Below, piece by piece: positions 21,990 through 32,655 of a DNA stretch of 64,000 nt. Origin of the DNA: Scortum barcoo (taxonomy: Eukaryota; Chordata; Actinopteri; Centrarchiformes; Terapontidae); the NCBI GenBank assembly GCA_023238725.1, contig CM041535.1:1-64000 (forward strand), read 5' to 3'. A program made the position numbers and the translations under genes. Each line of letters begins with the position of its first letter. Position 1 is the first letter of the stretch. Under the pieces are notes generated by a model. The model was not told the origin of the DNA, ran no database searches, and saw only the letters and a list, made by a program, of their open reading frames with translations.

Positions 21990-23138
21990 CAAGTCTGGAG
22001 AGAGTTAAATCTGATGGTGGTTTGGGCTTACCTAATTTTCTAATATTGTCAGGCTGACATATTGGATCACCATGTTTTCACATAAGGAGGGTCCGGTCTG
22101 GGCTGATATGGAACTCAGAGCTACACTCCCAGTTTCCCCGATTTAAATCCTAACTGGCCCTCTTCCACTAAATATAAAAGCACCTGAACTGAACTCAAAC
22201 TTGGTGGTCCAAAATTCAATTAAGATTTGGGGTCAGTTCAGAAAACATTTTAATTTGACAAATACATGTATCTTCTCCCCAATAATGTTTAATCATCTTT
22301 TTGCACAATCTCAAATAGATCAAACATTTGCAGTTTGGCACAGAAGTGGCTTAGTGCACTTTCAAGATCTCTTCAACGATGATAGCTTTGCATCATTTAA
22401 ATTTCTATGTAAAGATCATAATTTACCAAAGTCTTGTTACTTCAGATATCTTCAGGTTTGGAGTTTTGCCTTTAAATTTTTCCCAGGGTACCCATCTCCA
22501 CCCTCTAAAGACCTACTGCATTTAGAGCAATATAAAAAATATATGCATTAATTCTGGATAGCTGCAGTCATACGTGGGACAAAATCAAAGCAGCATGGGA
22601 AGGAGAAGTTGGAGAAATAATACCAGAAGACACCTGGAAAAATACCATACAGCGTATACACAAATCTTCTTTCTGTGTCAGACATGGCTTGATTCAGTTT
22701 AAGGTTGTCCACAGGTTGCATTATTCTAATGACAGACTGTCTAAATTATACCCTAATGTTGCACCAAACTGTCCTAGATGCCAATATTCTCCTGTTTCTT
22801 TGGGACACATGTTTTGGTTATGTCCATCTTTGTATGGTTTCTGGTCTTCAATCTTCCAATCACTCTCAGTGATACCTGGCAAAACACTGCAGCCCGACCC
22901 TTTGATAGCTATCTTCAGTGTAGTTAGTGATGAGCTAAATTTGTCCCGCCTCCACAAAAATGCAATTGCCTTTGCATCGTTCCATGCCCACTGTCTGATA
23001 CTGCTGAACTGGAAGGGGAAGAATCCTCCTGCCTATGTTTATTGGATTAGAGAGGTGATGTTGGAATTGGCTCTGGAAAAAATTAGGTATAAAGTACACA
23101 GGAGGATAAATATGACAGAACCTGGTCACAGTTCATAA
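21990..23138 (+). pseudogene. L1 ORF2 C-terminal region
   Basis: Three frames carry the fish L1 C-terminus: GGLGLPNF (about 22018), LPKSCYFRYLQVWSF (about 22426-22470), a SFCVRHGLIQFKVVHRLHY block (about 22670), and the cysteine/histidine block CPRCQ...LGHMFWLCP (about 22770-22830). The last frame, 22689-23138, is open for 149 codons. The family function of this segment is nucleic-acid binding by the zinc-knuckle-like block. The gaps are frameshifts and deletions. Confidence 0.8.
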
Positions 23139-23229
23139 CTCATGTCAAGAGCCTGCCTTTTGCCTGACTCCTGGTTTTTATTTATTGTTGTATTCATTTT
23201 TCTTTCTCTCTTTCTCTTTAAAAATCAGC

Positions 23230-24545
23230 CAAAGAATGGCATTGGTTAAAAGAAAAGAAAACCTGGTTGTTAAGCCTAGTAAGAAAAGACAAAGAGGAGA
23301 AGTCAGAGAACAGAAACTAAGAGTAAGAAAGGTGGGGGAGAGAGAGGTATGTCAGGACAGGAGCCCCACCTCTCTTACAGAGCACAGATTCAGAGGTAGG
23401 GATATCCAGCTCTGAGAGAGAAGAAGATGATAATCACTCAAGTTACTGTGACGACAGAGCAGGTGCAACACCCACAATGAGACACTCCACTCCCAATGAG
23501 GGTGGGGGAGGCCCTCAGACATGAGACTCCTCTTCCTGTGATAGTAGAAGCAGACTTCAGTCTACAAAGAACCTAAACTCAAGAGAGAAATAATGAAGTA
23601 ATATGGAGAGATGGACAAAGAAGTGTGCATGAAAATAACAGAAAGCAAAATCAAACAATATGCCAGAAAACAAACCCCCCACACTGTATAGAACAAAATA
23701 TGATCAATTCTTGGAAAGAGTTCAGACCAAGCTACACGACATGGTAGAACAACTAACCATACTGAAGCATGATGAAAAATGAGGGTGGGGGAGGCCCTCA
23801 GACATCAGACTCATCTTCCTGTGATAGTAGAAGCAGACTTCAGTCTACAAAGAACCTAAACTCAAGAGAGAAATAATGAAGTAATATGGAGAGATGGACA
23901 AAGAAGTGTGCATGAAAATAACAGAAAGCAAAATCAAACAATATGCCAGAAAACAAACCCCCCACACTGTATAGAACAAAATATGATCAATTCTTGGAAA
24001 GAGTTCAGACCAAGCTACACGACATGGTAGAACAACTAACCATACTGAAGCATGATGAAAAATGCCTGCTCCGAGAAAGATCAAGAAGGTCAGCAGCTTA
24101 GGCAGAGTGCCCCAGCACTAGCAGGAGAGTGCCGATGCAATTTTCAGACACCATGGAACAAGAACATGTCAACATGGAGTGGCTGTGGAGGAATGACCAC
24201 ACTGATTCAGGAAAGCAACTTAGGTTAGAGGTGGGACTGATAAAGATGGAATGGCCACTGTTCTCGGAGTGCATGACCCATCATGTGGAAGCATACATGA
24301 AACAGAAACATGATATTGAAGAACAAAACAAACTGACACAACAACAGCTGAGAGAGTTATCCAAACAGGAAAAAGAAAAAGACAAGACCAAGACTCAAGC
24401 ACCAGTGGTGACCGCAGCACAAGCTCAGAACACACCTATCATGGCTGCAACCTGCAGAGTAAGGGAAAAGCAAAAACCCAAGCTGTAGCGAAAAGAATGT
24501 GGTGACCCGAGACACTTGGCTAACAGATGCCCAGGCTGAGGCTGC
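23230..24545 (+). pseudogene. Retroviral gag remnant
   Basis: After the L1 tail, Lys/Arg-rich sequence is followed by an acidic stretch (near 23390-23450) and then an open frame at 24129-24488 with WLWRNDH, a KQKHDIEEQ helix and a Glu/Lys-rich tail. A CGDPRHLANRCP block at about 24500 resembles a nucleocapsid zinc knuckle that has lost its first cysteine. It sits immediately before the protease. Many stops; the duplicated 284-bp block lies within it. Assignment rests on position and the knuckle-like block. Confidence 0.55.
23495..24062. repeat. 284-bp tandem duplication in gag region
   Basis: 23495-23778 and 23779-24062 are almost identical, with two substitutions seen near the start (GAGACTCCTC versus CAGACTCATC). 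Near-identity means the duplication is recent, or is an assembly artefact, compared with the age of the surrounding element. Confidence 0.9.
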
Positions 24546-24701
24546 GAGCTGGTCCCAACTGGTCTAATCGTGTCTGTGAGCCTCAGCCGACACAATATCG
24601 AAGCAGCGGTTCCGTAAACCTGTGGGCAGGGCCAAATCACGGTTACTAGGGGTGCCCAGAGAATCCTAAAGGGGATTCCAATAAAAACAGCTTCCAATAA
24701 T

Positions 24702-24995
24702 AACCATGGAAGCTGACAAAGAACCAATCATAATAGTTGAAATTGAAAATCACCAAATTCCAATGTTACTTGACACTGGAGCAACGTACACGTGCGTGCG
24801 TAAGTCCAAAATACGCTGCAAACCTCCCCAGGTCTGGAAAATTTGTTAAGACAATAGGATTCTCGGGATTAACACAGTTCATTCCAATGACAGCTCCAGT
24901 GTGAGTAACTACAAAAGGGGGGAAACAAAAATTCCAATTCTAGTCTCAGAACAAACCCCTGTAAATCTTCCTCAGTCGCGACGACACGTTGGTGA
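24702..24995 (+). pseudogene. Retroviral aspartic protease remnant
   Basis: A frame with a short acidic start leads to MLLDTGATYTCV at about 24763-24798. DTGA is the catalytic loop of retroviral aspartic proteases, which work as dimers to mature Gag-Pol. The downstream part is frame-shifted, with PILVSEQTPVNL at about 24925-24968 just before the expected final helix. It follows gag and precedes integrase directly, so the reverse transcriptase expected between them has been deleted. Confidence 0.75.
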
Positions 24996-24998
24996 AAA

Positions 24999-26043
24999 TT
25001 GGGAATAAACATTTGGTGCTCTCCTGAGGGAATCTACATTGATGAGGCAGGCCTAAATTACCAAATGTATCATAATCAAGGTCAAGGGGAGGTGGTAAAG
25101 AAAATAAAACAACAGGGCTACTGGTCACCGTACTTACAAGCTATGGTTGATGAAGTTCTAAACCAATGTGAAATCTGTGAACAAAACAATGTTCGGAAGA
25201 GCATAAAAACACAGGTAGGACAGATTCCAATTCCAGAAGGACCATTTAAACACCTAGCCCTCGACTATGTTGATGATAAAATCAGTACATGGTAAAAGAT
25301 ACATGCTTGTTGTAAGCAACCAATTTAGCTGTTGGGTGGAGGCAACTCCCTCTAAAGATCTTGGAGCGGAAACTGTTGTTAAATTTCTGATAAGAGAAGT
25401 TATTCCACGATTTGGCATAGCATCTGAGATAACTTCAGACAACGGCTCAGCATTCATGCAAAAAGTTGCCAAATGTATTTTGCAACAGCTGCGTGTAAAA
25501 CAAAGGTTGTCAGTAATATACCACCGAGAGAGTACTGGAATGGTTGAGCGAATTAATGGAATTTTGAAGGCAAAACCAAATAAAATCTGTGCCAGCACAA
25601 AGCTAAACTGGGTTGATGCTCTGCCACTTGCTTTAATGAGTTATCGCATGCAAACTCATTGCAGCACACATCTAACTCCGCATGAAATGCTAACAGGTCG
25701 ACCCATGCCTGCGCCTCAGCTGAGAGGTCCCTATGAAGGACCCCCACTTGAGCAATTACAGATAGAATTGAAGGATTACATGAAGCAATTAATGGCAATC
25801 TATAAATCAATCTATCTGCAGGAGAAAAGGAGGGAGCCAACTCTCGATCAGGAGATTGATCAGAGACCAGTTGTGCCAGGGGACCAGGTCTACATCAAAG
25901 CAACACCCACGGCTGTTCAGGTCGAGGGGATCACAACTTGGTATCACCTGACACATTGCACAAAAGTGCAGGACAAAAGCAAGGGTGATGTAAAGACAAA
26001 AACTGAGGAACACAATGACTCTGTGGTGCATGATAAACTGTAG
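24999..26043 (+). pseudogene. Retroviral integrase, lineage A
   Basis: The first frame (24999-25295) shows the zinc-binding N-terminal part (H...H then CEICEQN, about 25170) and the first catalytic aspartate in LALDYVD (about 25255). A frameshift moves the rest to 25267-26043, with ITSDNGSAF (second aspartate, about 25435) and STGMVERINGIL (glutamate, about 25530). The C-terminus carries a PGDQVYIKA block (about 25880). All three catalytic residues are recognisable. RT and RNase H are missing upstream. Confidence 0.8.
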
Positions 26044-26269
26044 ACTCTTCTGTTGAGGATCTAAGCGAGCCTCCCAGTCCAAGACGATCGAAACGGCAAG
26101 CTCCTGCTGGAGGAACTCCAAAGAGGAGCCAAAGCCAATGAATCACTCACATGTATGTACACACGAAACAAAAGACAGATGCATACACAGGACTTAAAAG
26201 GCAGGCTAACCTTGAACTCGTACAAGTAAAAGATGTAGATCCAGTAGCCCCAGCTTTGGTAGTTAGTTA

Positions 26270-26978
26270 ATGTTAGTTAAGGTTAAGGAAAGACCAGAGA
26301 GGATGTCCAGACAGAAACGGCAAATCCCCATGGAGTTTATAACACAGAATGAGGTCAGAGCAGGGTTAGAGTCAATACTTCCGTGGATCACAGCTAACAA
26401 AAATGTTAACTGGATAAACTATGTGTACTATGATCAACAGAGATTCATCAACTACATAAGTGAGATTCTGAGTGCCATAGGTAAACAATTGCATGCTACT
26501 AGTATAATGGCATGGCAAAACAGACAAATGTAAGATTGGACTATTTGCAGAGAAGGTAGAAGTAAGTGTAATATTGTTGTCACTGCACCTGATGGAACTT
26601 TTACTTTTGCTATGGAGACGCTAGAGGAGCTAAGAGGGGTGGTGCATGAGAATGCTGGTAAGGGGGGCCTTATCTTGGGATGGGTTAGACCAAATTTTAG
26701 GACAATGGGGTGCCATTTTGGCAAGAGCAGTGATTAGTGCTGTGCCAGTTTTAATTGTAATTTTCTTTTTGACATGTTGCATCATGCCCATGCTGAGGAG
26801 ACAGTGCCACCAGAAGATGCTAAAAGAAATGATTGGACTTCAAAAACCTCACATGCTACACATGTCTACTCCACAACAGCAGGCACAAATCCTCATTGCT
26901 CTACAGGAAATAGGCTTGGGAGAACCTGATTTGTTCCCAGTTCCTTTGTACATGAATGACGATCCGGAAGAAGAGTAA
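26270..26978 (+). pseudogene. Retroviral env remnant (transmembrane subunit end)
   Basis: Two frames: 26270-26533 starts with an Arg/Lys cluster (RMSRQKRQ) that looks like a furin-type cleavage site, and 26646-26978 holds a hydrophobic segment (about 26728-26790, Ala/Val/Ile/Phe-rich and closed by a cysteine pair) typical of a membrane anchor, followed by a ~60-residue cytoplasmic tail. The surface subunit and the segment between the frames are eroded. Position after integrase supports env. Confidence 0.6.
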
Positions 26979-26999
26979 GGTCTGAGAAGAACGCACTGA

Positions 27000-27384
27000 T
27001 ATACACACATATGTTCACTTGGAGATGAATGGACTGACACTCATATATCTAATGACCATATATCTGTCAGCACCACATCACCACTATCACATAATCATCT
27101 TCGGTATTACAATGCAGTGCCATATGCATATGCTCAGTATACTCATTTCAGTATTAACAAAGTGTAGATCATATTTCATTTCATACTTATTTTTAGTACA
27201 TCCGTTTTAACAAGAAGTATTATTACTCATATTTCGATGTGTTGTTTTTCTCAGAAAGTTTAAAATGTTTATATCTCAAATATTGTTGTTTTCAGTAAGT
27301 TCATTACCAACCACAGTTTCTGTTGACATGTTTTGTTACATGTTTAAGATGTTCTCGGTGTCAAGGTCGCCTGGCGGGAGGGGC
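27000..27384. other. Region between env remnant and inner LTR
   Basis: A/T-rich, no gene recognised. It ends in GGCGGGAGGGGC (27373-27384), which could be the polypurine tract for the inner LTR. Confidence 0.4.
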
Positions 27385-27900
27385 TGTAGGAGGCTTTTCC
27401 TCTGTAGAAACAGCCAACAGGGTTTTTCACTCCTATACACTGAGAGCATCCCATTGTTATTATTCTGTTATAATTTATACTGATACATACAAATACATAT
27501 TTACCTTTGTGTGAAATTAGATATCTGTAATAGTATTGACATACTCATAAACAGTGACATATCTTTGGTTATGCACATCACATATGTAGTTCACTATCAC
27601 TCATTCACTCACACATACATGGTAACACCCTTGGCAACAAAGGCAGTGTCTAATCCAATTGGAAGACGAAATGCATCTAGTTGAATATTGTTGCCAGGAG
27701 TGCTTGCTAAGATCTGTACTACACACACACACACACATGAATAAGTAGCACATATAAGAAGCCCAGTTTTTGGGCAGAGAGGACTGTCTTGTATTTCGGT
27801 CGAGATACGTGTCACACTGACAATTGGTCTGAATAAAGATCCCACAAAGGCTGAACCTCTGTCTCCAGTTGCGTATTTACATCCAAATCTTGCAACAACA
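27385..27900 (+). repeat. Candidate LTR of a second retrovirus
   Basis: Starts TGTAGGAGG directly after a purine-rich run, ends GCAACAACA, about 516 bp. It has a TATA-like CATATAAGAAG (about 27749) and a polyadenylation signal AATAAAG (about 27832) spaced as in retroviral U3-R. A (CA)n run is at 27720-27737. It is unlike the outer LTR at 31645. No partner LTR was found in the window, so the call is from structure only. Confidence 0.45.
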
Positions 27901-28049
27901 ACTTTTACTATCAGAATTAAGATCTTTTACATCAGGATATCTTTAAAAACTTATGATGAAGTAACAGTGGGAAAAGTCTTAGTAAATGACAAGAAAAATA
28001 AATAGACATAGGGCTAGTTAAAACAACACAGCCAGAACACAGCCAGAAC

Positions 28050-28720
28050 ACATAAAATTAAGTCTAACTTATCTAGAACAATTTCCGCTCAAGCAACATG
28101 CCATAAAAGGTGTCAGACCTGCAATTGAGTGTCTGCTCAAAGCAAGTATTTTAAGAGAAATTAATAGTCCTTGTAACGCAATATTTTTTCCATTTAAAAA
28201 GCCACAGTTAATGCTTTTCAATTGGTTCATGATTTGAATTCCATTGTTGATGCTGAAACACCAATCATGCCAGATTCACACACACTGTTATCAAACATCC
28301 CACCAGACACCAGATGTTATACTGTCATTGATCCTTCCTGCTTTTTTCAGTGTGACCCTACACCCAGATTCTTAACATCTCTTTGCAGTCACATAGCACG
28401 CACAATACTGCAGTGTGTGGATGATCTGCTGATCTGCAGCCCAACTAAAGAAAAATTAAAGAGACTCAGTAGCTGTGCTGAAAGCACTGGCAAATGGAGG
28501 TCATAAGGTCAGCAAAGAAAAACTACAATTTTGTCTGCAAAAAGTTGATTATCTAGGCAGACAACTGTATGTTAATAAAATAATTATCACTCCCTTACAA
28601 ATTGAAACAATCACTAAAGCGCAACAGCCACAGATAGTGGTACAGCTGCTTTCTTTCCTGGATATGGCAGATTGCAGCAAAAGCTGTGAATTACATGAAA
28701 CGGTCTGTTTAGACATCTAA
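28050..28720 (+). pseudogene. Retroviral reverse transcriptase fragment, lineage B
   Basis: Broken frames show the finger region (PLKQHAIKGVRP, about 28090; SPCNAIFFPFKK, about 28170), an MVHDLNSIV block (28222), HTLLSNIPPDTR, a VIDPSCFF block (normally VIDLSSAFF), and the catalytic LQCVDDLLICS at about 28410, where the usual tyrosine of YVDD is cysteine. It then continues with GHKVSKEKLQFC (about 28495). RT thumb onward is lost. It lies after the inner LTR, so it is not collinear with the integrase at 25 kb. Confidence 0.75.
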
Positions 28721-28849
28721 TGATCGATTACATGGAGTGAACTGGGAGAATGAGTTACATTTTAGAAGTAATTTTTTGTTGTTTTAGCAGAATAAATGAA
28801 TGATTAAAAGCAACACCCACTCAAGGGCCAAATGCTAGATCAGTGGTAA

Positions 28850-29480
28850 AAGGAAGTTTTTCCTAGATTTGGCATACCTGATACCACCAGTTCAGATAAC
28901 GGCCCACATTTTGTTGCAAAATCAATGAAGATAGTATTTAAATGATAGGGATAAAACATAAATATGAATATGAATGAAATATGAAAATGAATGTTTACCA
29001 TCCTAAGTCATCAGGAACAGTTGAACAGCTAATACAATTTGTAAACAAAAATAGCCAAAATAATGGCAGATAGAGGAGATAATTGGCAAGATACTCTCCC
29101 ATTAACATTAATATCTATGAGAATGCAAACTAACAGAATCACGCAACTAACCCACATGAAACACTTACGGGTTGAACCATGCCCTTGCTATGCTTTTCCA
29201 TGTTTTTTCATGCTTTCTTATGATTTTTCCCATGCTTTTCCTATGCTTTTCCTATGGTTTTGCTATGTTTTTCTCATGCTTCTGCTATGCTTTCAAGGAC
29301 CATGAAGGCCCTTCACTTGAATTAAAACTGCTAACTAGAATTCGTAAAGTTATATTCCAACAGAATAAAGGAGCCACAGAGGAGAAGTGGAAATCCCAGA
29401 GGAACAGCAGAAGATCAATCCAGGAGACTTGGTGTATGTTAAGGTGTTCAAAAGAAAGTAGAATCAGTCCAGATCCAAGG
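28850..29480 (+). pseudogene. Retroviral integrase fragment, lineage B
   Basis: FPRFGIPDTTSSDNGPHF (about 28857-28912) carries the second catalytic aspartate; a HPKSSGTVEQL block (about 29000) carries the glutamate region; then WQDTLPLTL (about 29083) and, after a run of CATGCTTTTC-type repeats (29185-29290), the C-terminal block NPGDLVYVKVFKRK (about 29418). It is clearly different in sequence from the integrase at 25 kb, so two retroviral lineages are present. Confidence 0.7.
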
Positions 29481-29499
29481 GAAAGGTGATGTAACCCTA

Positions 29500-30960
29500 C
29501 AACAAAAAACAACGTCACCAGTAAGGGGCTAGTGACACCATCAACAAAGGGAAAAGTCAAAAAGGATAGTCAACAAGGGCAGAGAAGTTTCTGATAGCCG
29601 GTTGTCAGATGAGAGAATAGTAATAGAAAGAGCAGAGCATCTTCTCTCATTGAGCATGGTAGTACAGACACAACAAATAGCCCATCAAGCAGCGTATCAG
29701 GCAGTTCAGATGAGAAGTCCACAGGCCCACCAGAAGATCAGAAACAAGGGTCTGGAATTGAGAATGCGAGCTAAAGAGGCAGTGTGCAGGCCTGAGAAAA
29801 CCTGTAAAAAACATACTTCTAACAATAGTGCAGATTTTTTCTCTAGCTTGTGGAGAACAGGCCAACTCCCCCACATCACTAACCCTAGATAAGGGAAAGC
29901 TGCAGCTGATTAACTGTGCTTTGCCTCTAGGAAGCAGAGCAGAAAACCAAGAGAAACTGACACTAGAAGAGGCCACAAATTTGACCTACATTAAAACAAT
30001 ACAGTGCAAGATGCATTAAAATACAATTTTAGGCTATTCCATAGAGGAAAATGTGGTAAACAAGGAACAATAGAGTAGAAATAGTAGAATAGACACAAGA
30101 ATATTGCACAGATGGTTATGCAGACAGGTCATGATCAGGGAAACAGCAAGGCTGATTATACCAGACAAGGGATGCAAGCTAAAGAGGCGGGCTCAAGAAG
30201 GTAATGCCAACCCTTGAATTCACCCTGATAAGATGTGTCGTAGGATGATAATCAAGTAAATCTAAATTGCAATGAATGCATGACAGTGTGCTCTGAGGGA
30301 AAATTCTGATTATGTTGATAGATAGCCATGGAGGGAAACATGGGAGTGACCAGGGGTACTGCGCTGCCAAGTAGAACCAGCCGCCGTTGGTTATCCACCT
30401 ATGACCCCATCAACAGCCACAGCCTACAAGATGTCGTTGGCATCAACCCCAAACTATCAAGCTGAACCAGAACCAAACCAGTGGATGCCACATGATGACC
30501 TGACTCCAGAGGGAAACATCTACCTGAGAATGCTGTATGCTGAATCTCACACAGATCATCGAGCTTCCCCTACCTGTTCATATGAAGACTTACCAACTGG
30601 ATAAACACCTACCAGCCTAGGGGAAGCCCACCTAGTCATAATTCAAACACCACATCTGATAGACCTGAAGAGAAACATGTTATGCCTATACCGAAGACTT
30701 TACAACCAGTTCCTGCAAATTCCTCTACTACCACTGATCAAGAGGATAAGTTATAAACCCCATCGACCAAAGTCTCACATCCTATTCATTCAGTGTCAGA
30801 TTAAACTGCCACTAGGTGATTTACCTTGGATTTTGGCAAATTGCACCAAGATGAGGCTAGCAAGCATCTCACTATTGAAAGAGTTGTCACAACTGCACCT
30901 ACCTCCATCAGTGGTTTGCTGAAGCTCAAGAGGAGTTTTAGTACTTGCATGCATGTATCC
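29500..30960 (+). other. Retroviral 3' region, unidentified coding remnants
   Basis: Short frames at 29602-29892, 30401-30604 and 30677-30922 do not match any family I can name. By position (after integrase, before the 3' LTR) they could be env surface or accessory sequence. I see no membrane anchor or cleavage site that would decide. Confidence 0.35.
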
Positions 30961-31269
30961 AACACCTGTAGAAAGACAATCAGGACCATTTGACCAAATT
31001 CAAAATCTTACCCAGCATCTGGTTTCTTATAAGAGACTGAGAGGTTGCACTGAATAAAATGTTATATGTGGATTGTCATTCCAACATTACCCCCTGTGTC
31101 ATTGTCGTGGATTGTCATGATGTCATTGTGTTCATTATTTTCCTTTACATGATCATATTTTGTGGTTTGTGAAGCAATATCTGTCATTTATAGTTTGTGA
31201 CGCTATATATACATTGCATGCTTACTTTTGATGATATTTTAGTCATTGCTTGCTCATTTATGTTAGCAA

Positions 31270-31590
31270 AAAACAGCTCACGCCATAGTAGAAGTTGTCA
31301 CTGATTTATTTTGATACTGGTTTGTTTTACTACTGATTTATTTTGATACTGATTCATTTTGTCACTGATTAATTTTGCTACTGATTTATTTTGATACTGG
31401 TTTGTTTTACTACTGATTAATTTTGATACTGATTTATTTTGAGACTGGTTTGTTTTACTACTACTACTTTTACTACTTTTACTACTGATTTATTTTGATA
31501 CGGATTCATTTTGTTACTGATTCAAGTTACTACTGATTTTCTTTACTACTGATTTACTTTACTACTGATGTTTGATTTACTTTGAAGATT
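31270..31590. repeat. Imperfect minisatellite (TACTGATTTATTTTGA)n
   Basis: Units such as TACTGATTTATTTTGATACTGG and TTTGTTTTACTACTGATT alternate for about 320 bp just before the polypurine tract. Noncoding; it probably grew by slippage in the retroviral 3' region. Confidence 0.8.
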
Positions 31591-31633
31591 CCTTTTGATT
31601 GTTTGTTTAGTTTTAGTGTGACTCCAGAGTCAC

Positions 31634-31644
31634 AAAGGGGGGAA
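31634..31644 (+). promoter_or_regulatory. Polypurine tract of outer retrovirus
   Basis: AAAGGGGGGAA ends exactly one base before the 3' LTR start TGTTGTGG. In retroviruses this tract resists RNase H and primes plus-strand DNA synthesis. Confidence 0.85.
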
Positions 31645-32384
31645 TGTTGTGGTAAAAATTATGTGACAGCAGCATATCAACCTTATTTCATTTGACTCTT
31701 ATATTAACCTTACATTACTTTAACTTTACTTTTTATCACATTGTGTGTTGAAACATATATAATCATATATAATCACTTCTTAGTGAGTAATCATGTAACC
31801 TTTTCATCTTATAAATCATCAAATGTGTAATCTTGAATTTGGTATAGGAAAATTGCTGTATTCAGAAACTGGGTAAAAGTTCACAGTGCCTTCATTCTTT
31901 GTCCTCAAGTTGAACTTCAGTGCTGAGTAGACAGGTACGTGCCGCTACTACCGCCCATCTCCTACCCCGCCCGCTCCTAGAGGGGCAAAGTGCTGATAAA
32001 GTAGAATGAGTGCCAGCTCCGGACGTGGGCGACATCCTGAGCTGTTAAATATGCAGCGTAATGGGAGGAATACCCATTTTTGGGTGTTCGCTAGAAGTAC
32101 CCAAGTCATAGACAATTAGTATTAGCACACTTGCTGAATTTGCATTATTAAATAAACATCATAGGGTGGTACCCAGAAAATTGTGTATAAAAGATGGAGA
32201 ACAAAGAAAGCAGGCAGTGCGCTTCAACAGTAAACCACTCAGTTTATTGTCTTCTTTTTGTGGATAATAAACTTTTCTTTGCAACAAGATCTTGTTGGAT
32301 TTCTGACTTGTTCTTTGGGACTACAGAGTGCTTTTTTTCTTTTTTTCTTGTTGGCAAATTGGGATTACCCTTTGTCCTCCAACA
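31645..32384 (+). repeat. 3' LTR of outer retrovirus (740 bp)
   Basis: Begins TGTTGTGG right after the polypurine tract and ends CCAACA before the GAAG duplication. It holds a TATA box TATAAAA (32186-32192) and the polyadenylation signal AATAAA (32266-32271), about 75 bp apart, giving a plausible U3-R-U5 layout. Only its first ~73 bp are preserved in the 5' LTR. Confidence 0.85.
32186..32192 (+). promoter_or_regulatory. LTR TATA box
   Basis: TATAAAA in U3 of the 3' LTR, upstream of a retroviral-style AATAAA. Predicted from position only. Confidence 0.55.
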
Positions 32385-32655
32385 GAAGCATCATATACAT
32401 TTCTGCACATTCTAGGCAATTTGGTCTCCTGCGCATTTTCCAGTCATAAGTAGTATGCTACACAAAATTGCATTCTAATGTTGCTTTGTTTACTTTGCAA
32501 ATAATTGTGCAATATCAACTTTAACAAGCCAAAACAGGACCAAAATGCTTGAAAAACTTTTAATGGTGCAGGTCTGCGAAATTAAGTCCCCCAAAAACAA
32601 AGCTGTGCTGCAGAATGAATGCAATGTCATACCTGTTCTTCTTTGCTGTGTTTCT
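32385..32655. repeat. Anonymous tandem unit, copy 4 (resumed)
   Basis: After the GAAG duplication the sequence continues as in 5290-5560 (CATATACTTTCTGCACAT...). It stops matching near TTCTTCTTTGCTGTG, where Gypsy-like DNA begins. Confidence 0.75.

Larger units (their letters stand above)
21071..23185 (+). mobile_element. L1-type LINE, internally deleted
   Basis: The left part (21071-21600) is an L1-like 5' region and ORF1 coiled coil; the right part (about 21950-23185) is the C-terminal end of ORF2. Most of ORF2, including endonuclease and RT core, is missing between about 21600 and 21950. It separates the retroviral leader from gag-like DNA. Confidence 0.75.
15418..32384 (+). mobile_element. 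Endogenous retrovirus compartment, nested, 17 kb
   Basis: The outer element is bounded by TGTTGTGG...CCAACA and by GAAG duplications. A polypurine tract (31634-31644) immediately precedes the 740-bp 3' LTR. Only the first ~73 bp of the 5' LTR remain before L2 sequence. Inside are an L2, an L1 fragment, gag and protease remains, two unlike integrases, an env transmembrane part, a second LTR-like block (27385-27900) and a reverse-transcriptase fragment. The pol order is not collinear, so at least two proviruses or a recombinant are involved. The 4-bp duplication fits gamma/epsilon-like retroviruses. No intact viral gene remains. Confidence 0.75.

Noticed and set aside
22689..23138. 149-codon frame as a host gene
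   Set aside because: It is the C-terminal part of a fish L1 ORF2, with the cysteine/histidine block.
27720..27737. (CA)n run as a regulatory element
   Set aside because: A short simple repeat in an LTR-like block, with no further support.
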